Below are positions 17,536 through 25,436 of a DNA stretch of 64,000 bases, in pieces. The notes under the pieces were generated by a model that was not told the origin of the DNA, did no database searches, and saw only the letters and a program-made list of their open reading frames with translations. Within the stretch, counting starts at the first letter, position 1; each line of letters starts with the position of its first letter. The stretch is from NCBI RefSeq assembly GCF_000711215.1, contig NZ_JOMF01000006.1:186001-250000 (forward strand). The letters are read 5' to 3'. The DNA comes from Methanomicrobium mobile BP (lineage in GTDB: Archaea; Halobacteriota; Methanomicrobia; Methanomicrobiales; Methanomicrobiaceae). The position numbers were made by a program, and so were the translations under genes.

Positions 17536-18402
17536 ATGACGAAATTAAAGACAGCACTTGCTCAGTTGAGTCCCGAAAAAGACAATGTCGAAAAGAACAT
17601 CGCGACTGCCGCGTCATACATAAAAAGCGCCGCCGAGAGCAATGCCGATTTAATCATCTTTCCCGAGCAGTATTTTAACAACTGGGACCCGCTGTGTACA
17701 CGATACTCACGCGAAGAGCAGGACGGCATAATCGCGGCGCTTAAGGACGAAGCATCCGCAAACGGCATCGCGGTCCTCGGTTCGTATTACAAAGCACATG
17801 ATGCCAAAGCGCATGATGCGGCGGAAATTGCAGGGGATAGTTGCGGGGATTATTGCGGGTATAATGTCGACACCACACCAAAAGAGAACACATCGGTTTT
17901 CATCGACGACAGCGGAAAAATCCTCGCCGAATACTCAAAAATACATCTCTTCAGCCCCGCAGGCGAAGACAGAAGTTTTGTCGCGGGGGAGAAACCCGCC
18001 GTATGCACCTACGGAGGATTCAAATTCGGACTTACAATCTGCTATGACCTGCGTTTTCCGGAACTGTTCTCTTATTACGCGGCAGTCGGCTGCAACTGCG
18101 TCATTAACCAGTCGGCATGGGCGAAAGCACGCATGGAACAGAGAAGAATACTCTCGGGAGCAAGGGCGGTCGAGAACCAGTATTACTTCATCGGCGTCAA
18201 CATCGCAGGTAAAAACCCGCAGGATGAGTATTTCGGAGAAAGCAACGTAATCGACCCCGCAGGCGCCGCGATCCTTGAGGCGGACGGCACGGAGGGGCTC
18301 TTTTTTGCCGAAATCGACTCCGAATGCGTAAATGCCGTAAGACAAAACCTTCCTACACTTTCGGACCGCAGGGAATCACTTTACATGGAATGGCGAAGAT
18401 AG
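17536..18402 (+). CDS. nitrilase-family amidohydrolase (omega-amidase type)
   Basis: 288 residues. The Glu-Lys-Cys triad is seen in IIFPEQYF, YSKIHLFSP and LTICYDLRFPE, and the C-terminal IDPAGAAI...EIDSE pattern matches branch 3-type carbon-nitrogen hydrolases. Such enzymes hydrolyse omega-amides or similar small amides; the substrate is not predictable. An insertion of about 30 residues around 90-120 is rich in Asp, His, Ala, Gly with two Cys and repeats KAHDA; it is not a family element. Confidence 0.9.
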   Translation: MTKLKTALAQLSPEKDNVEKNIATAASYIKSAAESNADLIIFPEQYFNNWDPLCTRYSREEQDGIIAALKDEASANGIAVLGSYYKAHDAKAHDAAEIAGDSCGDYCGYNVDTTPKENTSVFIDDSGKILAEYSKIHLFSPAGEDRSFVAGEKPAVCTYGGFKFGLTICYDLRFPELFSYYAAVGCNCVINQSAWAKARMEQRRILSGARAVENQYYFIGVNIAGKNPQDEYFGESNVIDPAGAAILEADGTEGLFFAEIDSECVNAVRQNLPTLSDRRESLYMEWRR

Positions 18403-18426
18403 TTCATCCAAAAGGAATGAATCGCC

Positions 18427-19287
18427 ATGAAGGGTGAACAGCACGTATTCTACACACTTCTCTCGCTTGCCGTTCTGCTCCCCCTCATACTCGCCGGTTT
18501 TCTCTCATCGGGGTATACGACCCTTACGGCACTGATTGTCTTCACAGCCGGCGTCTTCATAGGCTCTCTCGCACCCGACGCCGATGCGGCTGACTCGGCG
18601 ATAATGCACGGTCTTGCCGGCGGAAAAGGCACGGTGAGAACGGCAAGACGTCATACGGTCATAATACTGCCCTTCTTCGGATATCTCATCCGCTATCTCA
18701 TATACTACCCGATATCGGCGCTGGTGTTCATATTCTCTCTCGGTCGCATAAAACCCAGACACCGCGGACTCCTCCACTCGCTCTTCGGAACGCTCGCAGC
18801 CGCACTAATCCTCGCAATCTACCTCCGGCTGATTACCGATATCCTGCTCGCGGCGATCTTTGCCGCGGAGGTCACTGCCGCCATCGATTCGTATCTTCCG
18901 GCATTCTGCGCAGGCATACTCTTCGGCGCCGTCATGCACCTCATCGAAGATTCATGCACCCATGAAGGCGTATACTGGCTATTTCCGTTCAGTAGCGTAA
19001 AGCTCTCGGGCAATCTGACCCCGAAAGGCAGGAGAAACTGGCTGATTGTCGTAACACTCGGAATCGCGGCAATAATCTCGCTAACATTCGGCAATACATA
19101 TCGCATCAACGGCATAACGGGAATAAACCTGACGGAAAGCATAACGGCAGACATAACGACGGATATAACCCTGGCAGCCGCATCGACAGTAACACCCGAG
19201 ATGATACCGTACCTGATAATGCCGATCATATACCTTGCGGCCGCGTGGATAACGGCATTTTACATCTCGGGAACACACAGAGGGTAG
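18427..19287 (+). CDS. DUF457/YdjM-like integral membrane protein
   Basis: 286 residues with several membrane helices. Conserved polar sites of the family are present: GSLAPDADAADS near residue 45-60, HRGLLHSLFG near 115 and MHLIEDSCTHEGVYWLFPF near 175-195. The family is annotated as putative metal-dependent membrane hydrolases; activity is not proven. It starts 24 bp after the amidase and probably shares its transcript. Confidence 0.82.
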   Translation: MKGEQHVFYTLLSLAVLLPLILAGFLSSGYTTLTALIVFTAGVFIGSLAPDADAADSAIMHGLAGGKGTVRTARRHTVIILPFFGYLIRYLIYYPISALVFIFSLGRIKPRHRGLLHSLFGTLAAALILAIYLRLITDILLAAIFAAEVTAAIDSYLPAFCAGILFGAVMHLIEDSCTHEGVYWLFPFSSVKLSGNLTPKGRRNWLIVVTLGIAAIISLTFGNTYRINGITGINLTESITADITTDITLAAASTVTPEMIPYLIMPIIYLAAAWITAFYISGTHRG

Positions 19288-19422
19288 CCGCCGCAGGCAG
19301 AGGATGTTGCGGATGTGCGGATACACACAATGACCCATAGCATCATGACCATCTGTATACATTACTATTCGTATTCATGACCATCCATATCTATAATTTA
19401 TAAGAAAACACATTCTGTTATC

Positions 19423-20625
19423 ATGTTTCGTTTAGTCTGTGTGCATTGCGGCGCAGAATACAGCCAGGACGAGATTATCTACAGATGTAAGAAGTGCGAC
19501 CACCTTCTTACCGTAAAATACGACCTGGACTCAATCGGTATCGACAAGAAAGAGATGGACAAGAGACCCTTACGTCTCTGGAAATACAAAGAACTTCTCC
19601 CCGTCACACGTGAACCAATTTCACTTCAGGAAGGCGGCACTCCGCTCTATCACTTAAAGGCACTCGGTGAAGAGCTTGGACTCAAGCACCTCTACGCAAA
19701 GCACGAGGGAATGAACCCGTCGGGATCCTTCAAGGACAGGGGAATGACGGTCGGCGTCTCGATGGCACTGCAGCTCGGAAAGAGAACGGTTGCCTGCGCA
19801 AGCACGGGAAACACCTCGGCAAGTCTCTCGGTATATGCGGCTAAAGCAGGCATTCCCGCCGTCGTTCTCCTGCCCGCAGGCAAAGTTGCGCTCGGAAAGG
19901 TTGCACAGGCACTCATGCACGGCGCCAGAGTTATCGCAATCCGCGGCAACTTCGACAAGGCTTTAGAGATGGTGCACGAGCTCTGCGTTACCGACGGCAT
20001 ATACCTCTTAAACTCGGTCAACCCATACCGCCTTGAGGGTCAGAAGACAATCGGATACGAAGCCGTAGACCAGCTCGGCTGCGTCCCCGACAGATTCGTA
20101 CTCCCCGTCGGCAACGCGGGCAATATCTCGGCGGTCTACAAGGGACTTCTTGAGTTTAAGGAACTCGGCTGGACGGATTCGATGCCGAAGATGACCGCGG
20201 TTCAGGCCGAAGGTGCGGCGCCGGTCGTCTCCGCAATAAAGAATAACCTCGATGTTCTGGTCCCCGAACTTAACCCCGAGACGGTCGCCACCGCTATCAG
20301 AATAGGTGCGCCGGTAAACGCCGAGAAGGCACTTACCGCAATCAGAAAGACAAACGGTCATGCATTGAGCGTCACCGACGACGAAATACTTGCAATGCAG
20401 CGCGATCTCGCACGCAAAGAGGGTATCGGAGTCGAGCCTGCATCTGCGGCATCGGTCGCGGGTATCAGGAAGATGGCGGAGCAGGGTCTCCTCGATGCCG
20501 ATGAGAAGATTGTATGCGTGGTTACGGGACACCTGTTAAAAGATCCCGAGACAGTTATCAAACAATGTGCACCTCCGACGGAGATAGACGCGACAATAGA
20601 CGCTCTTCGAGCCGTTCTTCGCTGA
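19423..20625 (+). CDS. thrC: threonine synthase
   Basis: 400 residues. PLP-dependent conversion of O-phosphohomoserine to threonine. An N-terminal zinc-ribbon-like segment (CVHCGAEY...CKKC) is followed by NPSGSFKDRGM with the PLP lysine, STGNTSASL, and GNAGNISA. Upstream, TTTATAAG lies about 25 bp before the ATG with no ribosome site between, so the message may be leaderless. The last 60 bases overlap the next gene. Confidence 0.95.
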   Translation: MFRLVCVHCGAEYSQDEIIYRCKKCDHLLTVKYDLDSIGIDKKEMDKRPLRLWKYKELLPVTREPISLQEGGTPLYHLKALGEELGLKHLYAKHEGMNPSGSFKDRGMTVGVSMALQLGKRTVACASTGNTSASLSVYAAKAGIPAVVLLPAGKVALGKVAQALMHGARVIAIRGNFDKALEMVHELCVTDGIYLLNSVNPYRLEGQKTIGYEAVDQLGCVPDRFVLPVGNAGNISAVYKGLLEFKELGWTDSMPKMTAVQAEGAAPVVSAIKNNLDVLVPELNPETVATAIRIGAPVNAEKALTAIRKTNGHALSVTDDEILAMQRDLARKEGIGVEPASAASVAGIRKMAEQGLLDADEKIVCVVTGHLLKDPETVIKQCAPPTEIDATIDALRAVLR

Positions 20626-21281
20626 TACTTTTATCAGCGGCAATCTTCTTTTTAGCTGCGGCTGTCATTCCCGTATGCGCGGCTGCGCCTTTGAACGCGA
20701 CATTCTGCGTGCATGACGGCGCCGAAGCGTTCCATGCCGAGATTGAGATAATTAATGCCGAGCGATACGCTTTTGTCGAGCCCGGCATTCTTGGTGAGGA
20801 AGTCCCTCGAAGCGTGACCAATACGACGCTCAGGTATACCGATAATAGGACCGCGGCCGGGTTCAAAGAGGATGCTTTCGGGCGCTCGATCTCCTTTGAG
20901 AAGGGCAATTACACGATAGAATACGATGCCGCGCTGAAAAACAAGAATTTCCAGTTCATATTCAACGCTCTTTACAATATAACGCTTTATCTGCCGCAGG
21001 GCTACGATGTGAGAAATCCGCTTCTCGGCGCGACAGGCACGGGCTCTGTCGTAAGCACGGTCGATTCACGTTATCTGACGGAAGAGCTTGCCGCAAAGAA
21101 CGTGACGTTTACCGGCGGCAACGGGACGATTAAGGTCTTCTGGCAGAATCGTGCATTTGCGGATTGCAGATTCTACGACGATCAGCAGGTCTTCCTGCTG
21201 GAAGTTTTCGGATCAATCTGGCTTGCGGTCGCCGCCATTTTCGCCGTGCCGTATATCATGACAAGGCGCAGAATGGAATAA
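20565..21281 (+). CDS. secreted, C-terminally membrane-anchored protein (DUF5803-like)
   Basis: 238 residues from an ATG inside the 3' end of thrC (61 bp overlap in a different frame). An Arg/Ser-rich lead is followed by a signal peptide (LILLSAAIFFLAAAVIPVCAA), a soluble domain of beta type, a C-terminal membrane helix (SIWLAVAAIFAVPYIM) and a short basic tail. It looks like the archaeal DUF5803 group, but I am only moderately sure. Role unknown. The long overlap suggests coupled translation with thrC, though the two functions are not obviously related. Confidence 0.7.
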   Translation: MCTSDGDRRDNRRSSSRSSLILLSAAIFFLAAAVIPVCAAAPLNATFCVHDGAEAFHAEIEIINAERYAFVEPGILGEEVPRSVTNTTLRYTDNRTAAGFKEDAFGRSISFEKGNYTIEYDAALKNKNFQFIFNALYNITLYLPQGYDVRNPLLGATGTGSVVSTVDSRYLTEELAAKNVTFTGGNGTIKVFWQNRAFADCRFYDDQQVFLLEVFGSIWLAVAAIFAVPYIMTRRRME

Positions 21282-21361
21282 AATGGATAAATACCAAAAA
21301 AGAAAGAAGACCAAATTATTAAGAAAAATTCTTATTTTTATTCACTGATTTTCTTAGGCGT

Positions 21362-22222
21362 TCAGTCACCTACAACTACCTTTACCTCTGCATACAACTC
21401 GGGCACGAGTTTTTGTTGTATTCTGAACTTTGTGCCGTGATTGTGCCCTGTTCTTGCATCAAAGTCCACGAATGCCCTGCCGCTTTCAATTGCATCAAGG
21501 AATTTGTTAAAATCAAAGTCTTTTAGCATCAGCGCACGGTCAAATTTGAAATACAATTCGCCGTTTATCTTTTTACTGTCAGCTTCCACATAGAAGCAAT
21601 TCCGCAATTTGACGTGTATTAAACTTTTAAGGTCGTCAAATCCCCAATACGGTTTATCTTTTAGATCTTCCAATCCGACCCTGTCTTTGACGCTCTGTTT
21701 CCAATCGGCATGTTTGCTCTCATCAACGGCATCGGCATTGAAGGATATCTCAATCTTCTTCTCTTCACGATTAACAATAACCTTGAAACCGCGTTCGGAA
21801 TAACTCAGACCTGAAATAGTCTGCCTAAAACTCATCTCATCCGCCGGATGTCTTACACCCGCATCCTTGTGTTTCCATCCATACTTGGGCAACAGGGTTT
21901 TCGGAACATGTTTGCACGCAAGCGGTGAAGGTTCACTGTGAAGGAGAGTTAAAAGACTTGATGAATTTTTCTGATGCGTTTTTAACTCCCATTCTGCCGC
22001 GTTCGGTATCGGCAGATTATTCTCGACCATACCGAGCAGATCTTCCAATGTGTTTCCCGCAGAGCCGCAATTTCCTTTACGTGTACCTTTTACCCATCCG
22101 TACTCCGCAATCTCCTGCAATCGTGCTATTAACTCCTTTTTTGTGTATCTTTCGACATGTGCGGGAACATCAAATGGTATCTCACATTTGTTCGTTTCAT
22201 CCCATCTAATTAATTCTGTCAT
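21362..22222 (-). CDS. type II restriction endonuclease, MvaI/BcnI family
   Basis: 286 residues. The catalytic block GNTLEDLLGM-ENN-LPIPNAAEWELKT matches MvaI and BcnI, monomeric nickase-like enzymes that cut CC(W or S)GG. The metal ligands in this family are the acidic residues of NTLED and the E-x-K of WELKT, both present. The start at 22222 is 2 nt after the methyltransferase stop and follows a strong GGAGTGATC ribosome site; GTG at 22228 is the alternative. The pair appears somewhat A/T-richer than its neighbours, which suits horizontal transfer. Exact recognition sequence is inferred only. Confidence 0.85.
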   Translation of the reverse strand: MTELIRWDETNKCEIPFDVPAHVERYTKKELIARLQEIAEYGWVKGTRKGNCGSAGNTLEDLLGMVENNLPIPNAAEWELKTHQKNSSSLLTLLHSEPSPLACKHVPKTLLPKYGWKHKDAGVRHPADEMSFRQTISGLSYSERGFKVIVNREEKKIEISFNADAVDESKHADWKQSVKDRVGLEDLKDKPYWGFDDLKSLIHVKLRNCFYVEADSKKINGELYFKFDRALMLKDFDFNKFLDAIESGRAFVDFDARTGHNHGTKFRIQQKLVPELYAEVKVVVGD

Positions 22223-22224
22223 GA

Positions 22225-22998
22225 TCACTCCGTAAAAGAATACAATGAAATTGGCTGTTTCTTTGATTCCGCCTTAGTATTGGCAATCCTCTCTTCCGCC
22301 ATTTGGCAATATTCCGGCGATATCTCGATACCGACATAGTGTCTTCCGAGTTGTTTAGCGGCTACCGCAGTAGTGCCGCTTCCCATAAACGGGTCGAGAA
22401 TTATCTGCGCATTTGTCGAAGATATTATCCGGTCTATCAACGCCACAGGATACGGCGCCGGATGCTTATTATTGAGTTCCTGCGTAAATTCCCAGATATC
22501 TCCATAGGCATTGGCTTTGGGAACGAGTTTAAATTTCGGTTTGGCAATAAGATAAATAACCTCATAGGTAGGCAGGAAATAACCGGGATTGAAATTAATT
22601 CCGCCCTTTCTTCTCCAGATAATTATCTGCCGCACAGGAAGGTCATATACGATATCGGCACGGTCTTGCAGTAATCCCGCCTGCACCCTCCATTTGTGAT
22701 TGTAAAATATTGCCCCGTCATCCTTCAGTACACGCATACACTCAAGCAATACCTCATGCTGCCACGCCGCATACTCCTCATGCGGCATATTGTCATCATA
22801 GTTTGCGTATCCGTGCACCAGAGCCGCATTCTGCCATTTTCCGTGATTGGGATTTTTCATCCCATTTCCCGTGGAATTTTTGAGATTGTACGGCGGAGAT
22901 GTAACTACCAGATCAACGGAATTGTCGGGGAAAGTCCTCAGAACGGGTAATACATCGCCGCATACGATCCTGTCAAGCGGCAGGGTTAATTTAGACAT
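22225..22998 (-). CDS. DNA methyltransferase (probable N4-cytosine) of the MvaI/BcnI-like system
   Basis: 257 residues. Beta-class order: the catalytic TSPPYNL motif near residue 33, then the AdoMet motif DPFMGSGTTAVAA near the C-terminus. An S-P-P-Y catalytic motif is typical of N4-cytosine enzymes, which fits an MvaI/BcnI partner. It protects host DNA from the nuclease encoded directly downstream. Methylase first and nuclease second, tightly coupled, is a common safe order. Confidence 0.9.
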   Translation of the reverse strand: MSKLTLPLDRIVCGDVLPVLRTFPDNSVDLVVTSPPYNLKNSTGNGMKNPNHGKWQNAALVHGYANYDDNMPHEEYAAWQHEVLLECMRVLKDDGAIFYNHKWRVQAGLLQDRADIVYDLPVRQIIIWRRKGGINFNPGYFLPTYEVIYLIAKPKFKLVPKANAYGDIWEFTQELNNKHPAPYPVALIDRIISSTNAQIILDPFMGSGTTAVAAKQLGRHYVGIEISPEYCQMAEERIANTKAESKKQPISLYSFTE

Positions 22999-23053
22999 CT
23001 CTCTTTATTGATATGACTCACGCAGTGATAAAATATAATCACTGCCGAAGGAC

Positions 23054-23554
23054 TTACTGCACAGCCGCCCTTGCAGCCGCGGCAATCTCTTCTATTTTCT
23101 CATCGATTCTGGATTCTTTCTCGGTGAGCGCGAATTTGCCGGCGACTTTCACACCCTTCTCACTAAGCAGTTTCTCCGCGGCATCAAGAGTTTCCGTGCC
23201 GCCGCTGCCCTTCATCGTCGAAAAAATCACCGCCGGTTTTCCGGCGCCGCCCGTAATATCGCTTATGAGCGTGTTTATCGGAGGTGCGGGACGTGCCGCC
23301 CAGACCGGCATTCCGAGAAGGAAGACCTCGCAGTCGGAGACGTCGGCATTTATCTCCTCAATCGGGTCGCAGTCACCGCAGCGTGCACGCTTGATGCCGA
23401 CGGAATACGCGGTAAGCGAATTATAGGCTTTTTTCGGTTTTATCTCAACGACATCGACGAGATCGTCGGTACCCGACGAGAGCTTTGCTTTCAGAGTCAG
23501 AGCAAGCTCGCGTGTCACGCCCGAGTATGAATAATAGAATATCTTCGTTTTCAT
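23054..23554 (-). CDS. flavodoxin
   Basis: 166 residues. The FMN phosphate loop is YYSYSGVTRELA near residue 7, with the MPVWAARPAPPI loop and the later FSTMKGSGG loop stacking on the flavin. Single-domain electron carrier of the flavodoxin family. It stands alone between the restriction-modification pair and the NAD cassette. Confidence 0.9.
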   Translation of the reverse strand: MKTKIFYYSYSGVTRELALTLKAKLSSGTDDLVDVVEIKPKKAYNSLTAYSVGIKRARCGDCDPIEEINADVSDCEVFLLGMPVWAARPAPPINTLISDITGGAGKPAVIFSTMKGSGGTETLDAAEKLLSEKGVKVAGKFALTEKESRIDEKIEEIAAAARAAVQ

Positions 23555-23678
23555 CTTGTAATGAATAATTTACGGGTTTTGATATATATTTGCGTATTAT
23601 TTGCGTATGGTGAGAACTGCCGAATCAGCCTGATTGGGGTCTTTTAAAAACGGAGTTCATCAAATAAGAAGTTGCATC

Positions 23679-23711
23679 TTTATATAATAATTAGTACAAA
23701 GATGCTACTAA
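23679..23711 (+). promoter_or_regulatory. nrtR promoter with 21-bp palindromic operator
   Basis: A TATA-like tttatataataa (23679-23690) is followed at once by TTAGTA-N9-TACTAA (23691-23711). The palindrome covers the place where transcription should begin, so binding there would block initiation. The same palindrome appears in the pnuC promoter; 21-bp palindromes are the known operator form of NrtR regulators. Autoregulation is inferred. Confidence 0.75.
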
Positions 23712-23769
23712 CCAAAATAGATCAGCAAACCGATTGTTCGGCAAAAAAATTCTCAAAAAGGGTGTTTAA

Positions 23770-24414
23770 ATGACGGATAATACACCGCATCAAAAGATAT
23801 CGGTCGCAATCGACGTTCTTATTTTCACCGTCGAAGACGACACACTCAAGATAGTTCTCGTAAAACGAAACGAAAAACCGTTCAAAGATTTATACGCTCT
23901 TCCCGGAGTTGCACTGCGCGAATCGGAAACTCTCGAGGAAGCGGCTGAGAGATCGGTCGGAGAACGCACCGGACTCAAAAACATATTTCTCGAACAACTT
24001 TACACCTTCGGCGCTATCGACCGCGATCCGCGAAACAGGACGGTTTCGGTGGCATACTACGCCCTCACCGATCCCGAAAAGCTCATCGCCGTTCATAACG
24101 CCGACGGAGTCTCACTTGTGCCTGTGAATGAAGTACTTGCAGGCATTTCGCCGCTTGCCTTCGACCACCGCGAGATGATAGATTACGGCAGAAAAAGGCT
24201 CTGCGGGAAGGTAAGTTACTCGGGGATTGCCTTTGAATTTGTTCCCGAGGAGTTTACCCTGCCGCAGCTTCAGAGAGTCTACGAGATACTCCTCGGCGAA
24301 AAACTCTACAAGGCAAACTTCAGGAAAATGATATCGCCGCTCGTAGAGGAGACCGGAAACATGCTCACGGGTCAGGCACACAGACCGAGCAAACTCTACA
24401 GGAGAAAAGGCTGA
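23770..24414 (+). CDS. nrtR: NrtR-like Nudix-wHTH regulator of NAD metabolism
   Basis: 214 residues. Residues about 8-145 form a Nudix fold and about 150-214 a winged helix ending in the NrtR-type tail (FRKM...HRPSKLYR). The Nudix box is degenerate: where catalytic members have REUxEExGU this has RSVGERTGL, so hydrolase activity is probably lost and only ligand sensing remains. Known NrtR proteins bind ADP-ribose-type metabolites and leave DNA. The downstream genes pnuC and nadR, and the shared palindromes, give the regulatory target. GTGTTTAA precedes the ATG with no strong ribosome site. Confidence 0.88.
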   Translation: MTDNTPHQKISVAIDVLIFTVEDDTLKIVLVKRNEKPFKDLYALPGVALRESETLEEAAERSVGERTGLKNIFLEQLYTFGAIDRDPRNRTVSVAYYALTDPEKLIAVHNADGVSLVPVNEVLAGISPLAFDHREMIDYGRKRLCGKVSYSGIAFEFVPEEFTLPQLQRVYEILLGEKLYKANFRKMISPLVEETGNMLTGQAHRPSKLYRRKG

Positions 24415-24527
24415 TATAGCAATTTTGACTATTTTTAGGGCACATCTCATCGCTCTCACTATTTTAATTCACACTTTTAAATTTTCAATTTTAAATTATC
24501 ACTTTTTTGCCTGCACTATCACACGAC

Positions 24528-24589
24528 ATAGTAGTATTTTTATACTATGCTTAGTACATATATACTACTAAGTAGTGAACTTATACTAA
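24528..24589 (+). promoter_or_regulatory. pnuC-nadR promoter with three operator copies
   Basis: Three tandem copies of the nrtR operator: ATAGTA-N9-TACTAT (24528-24548), TTAGTA-N9-TACTAA (24551-24571) and TAAGTA-N9-TACTAA (24569-24589). The second carries a TATA-like catatatac in its spacer. Centres are about 23 and 18 bp apart. The following 120 bp to the ATG hold imperfect ctgtca repeats and no gene. Repression of NAD-salvage genes is inferred. Confidence 0.78.
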
Positions 24590-24710
24590 GTCACTGACGG
24601 GTACAACTGTCATAGCTGCTGTCAGCGCTGTTTCAGTGTAACTGTCAGCGCAACCGTCATTGCCGCTTTGTATGGGATCACTGCGGAAACTACACAAAGG
24701 ATAGTGCAGT

Positions 24711-25433
24711 ATGAACAACTTAACCGAATTCTGGAAAAATGAGATCACCGGATGGAAGAAAAGCGAAATATTCTGGCTTGCATTTGCCAACGTCGCTATC
24801 CTTGGCATCTCACTTTACATGGGCGACACTGCCATAGGAATAATTGCTTCACTTACCGGTGTCACCTGCGTAATACTCTGCGGCAAAGGTAAACTTTCAA
24901 ACTACATATTCGGAGCCGTGAACGTGGTATTATACGCCGTTGTCGCATGGAACGCAAAATACTACGGGGACGTAATGCTCAATCTCCTCTACTACCTCCC
25001 CGCCAACATCATAGGATGGTTTGTGTGGAAAAAGTATCTGGACAGCGAAACCGGCGAGGTCATCAAAAAGAGGATGACCATACGTCAGGACATAGTCGTA
25101 ACCGTCATCTGTATTGCGGGCATTATCGGCTACAGTTGGATTCTCAAAGCCCTCGGCGGCAATCTGCCGCTGATAGACAGTATGAGCACGGTTCTGTCCG
25201 TAGTGGCACAGATACTCATGATCAAACGCTTCACCGAGCAGTGGATAGTCTGGATAATCGTCGACGCGGTCTCGGTTGTAATGTGGATTGCGGCATACTT
25301 CAACGGAACCGAAAGCATTGCAGTTCTCCTCATGTGGATAATCTTCCTGCTCAACGCAATCATAATGTATGTAAAATGGTACAGGGATTCAGCGGAAACC
25401 ATGAGATACGAAGCAGAACCGATGGGGGCGTAA
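24711..25433 (+). CDS. pnuC: PnuC-type nicotinamide riboside transporter
   Basis: 240 residues with about seven hydrophobic segments. Family sites seen: the N-terminal region leading to YYLPANIIGWFVWKKY and the C-terminal QWIVWIIVDAVSVVMW motif, which forms the vitamin site in PnuC. It imports nicotinamide riboside by facilitated diffusion, trapped by the kinase domain of the next gene. The stop is 3 bp before nadR. Confidence 0.93.
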   Translation: MNNLTEFWKNEITGWKKSEIFWLAFANVAILGISLYMGDTAIGIIASLTGVTCVILCGKGKLSNYIFGAVNVVLYAVVAWNAKYYGDVMLNLLYYLPANIIGWFVWKKYLDSETGEVIKKRMTIRQDIVVTVICIAGIIGYSWILKALGGNLPLIDSMSTVLSVVAQILMIKRFTEQWIVWIIVDAVSVVMWIAAYFNGTESIAVLLMWIIFLLNAIIMYVKWYRDSAETMRYEAEPMGA

Positions 25434-25436
25434 ATT

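Noticed and set aside
24590-24710. Riboswitch in the pnuC leader
   Set aside because: Only short imperfect ctgtca repeats and a weak 5-bp stem are visible; they do not match a known NAD or nicotinate aptamer.
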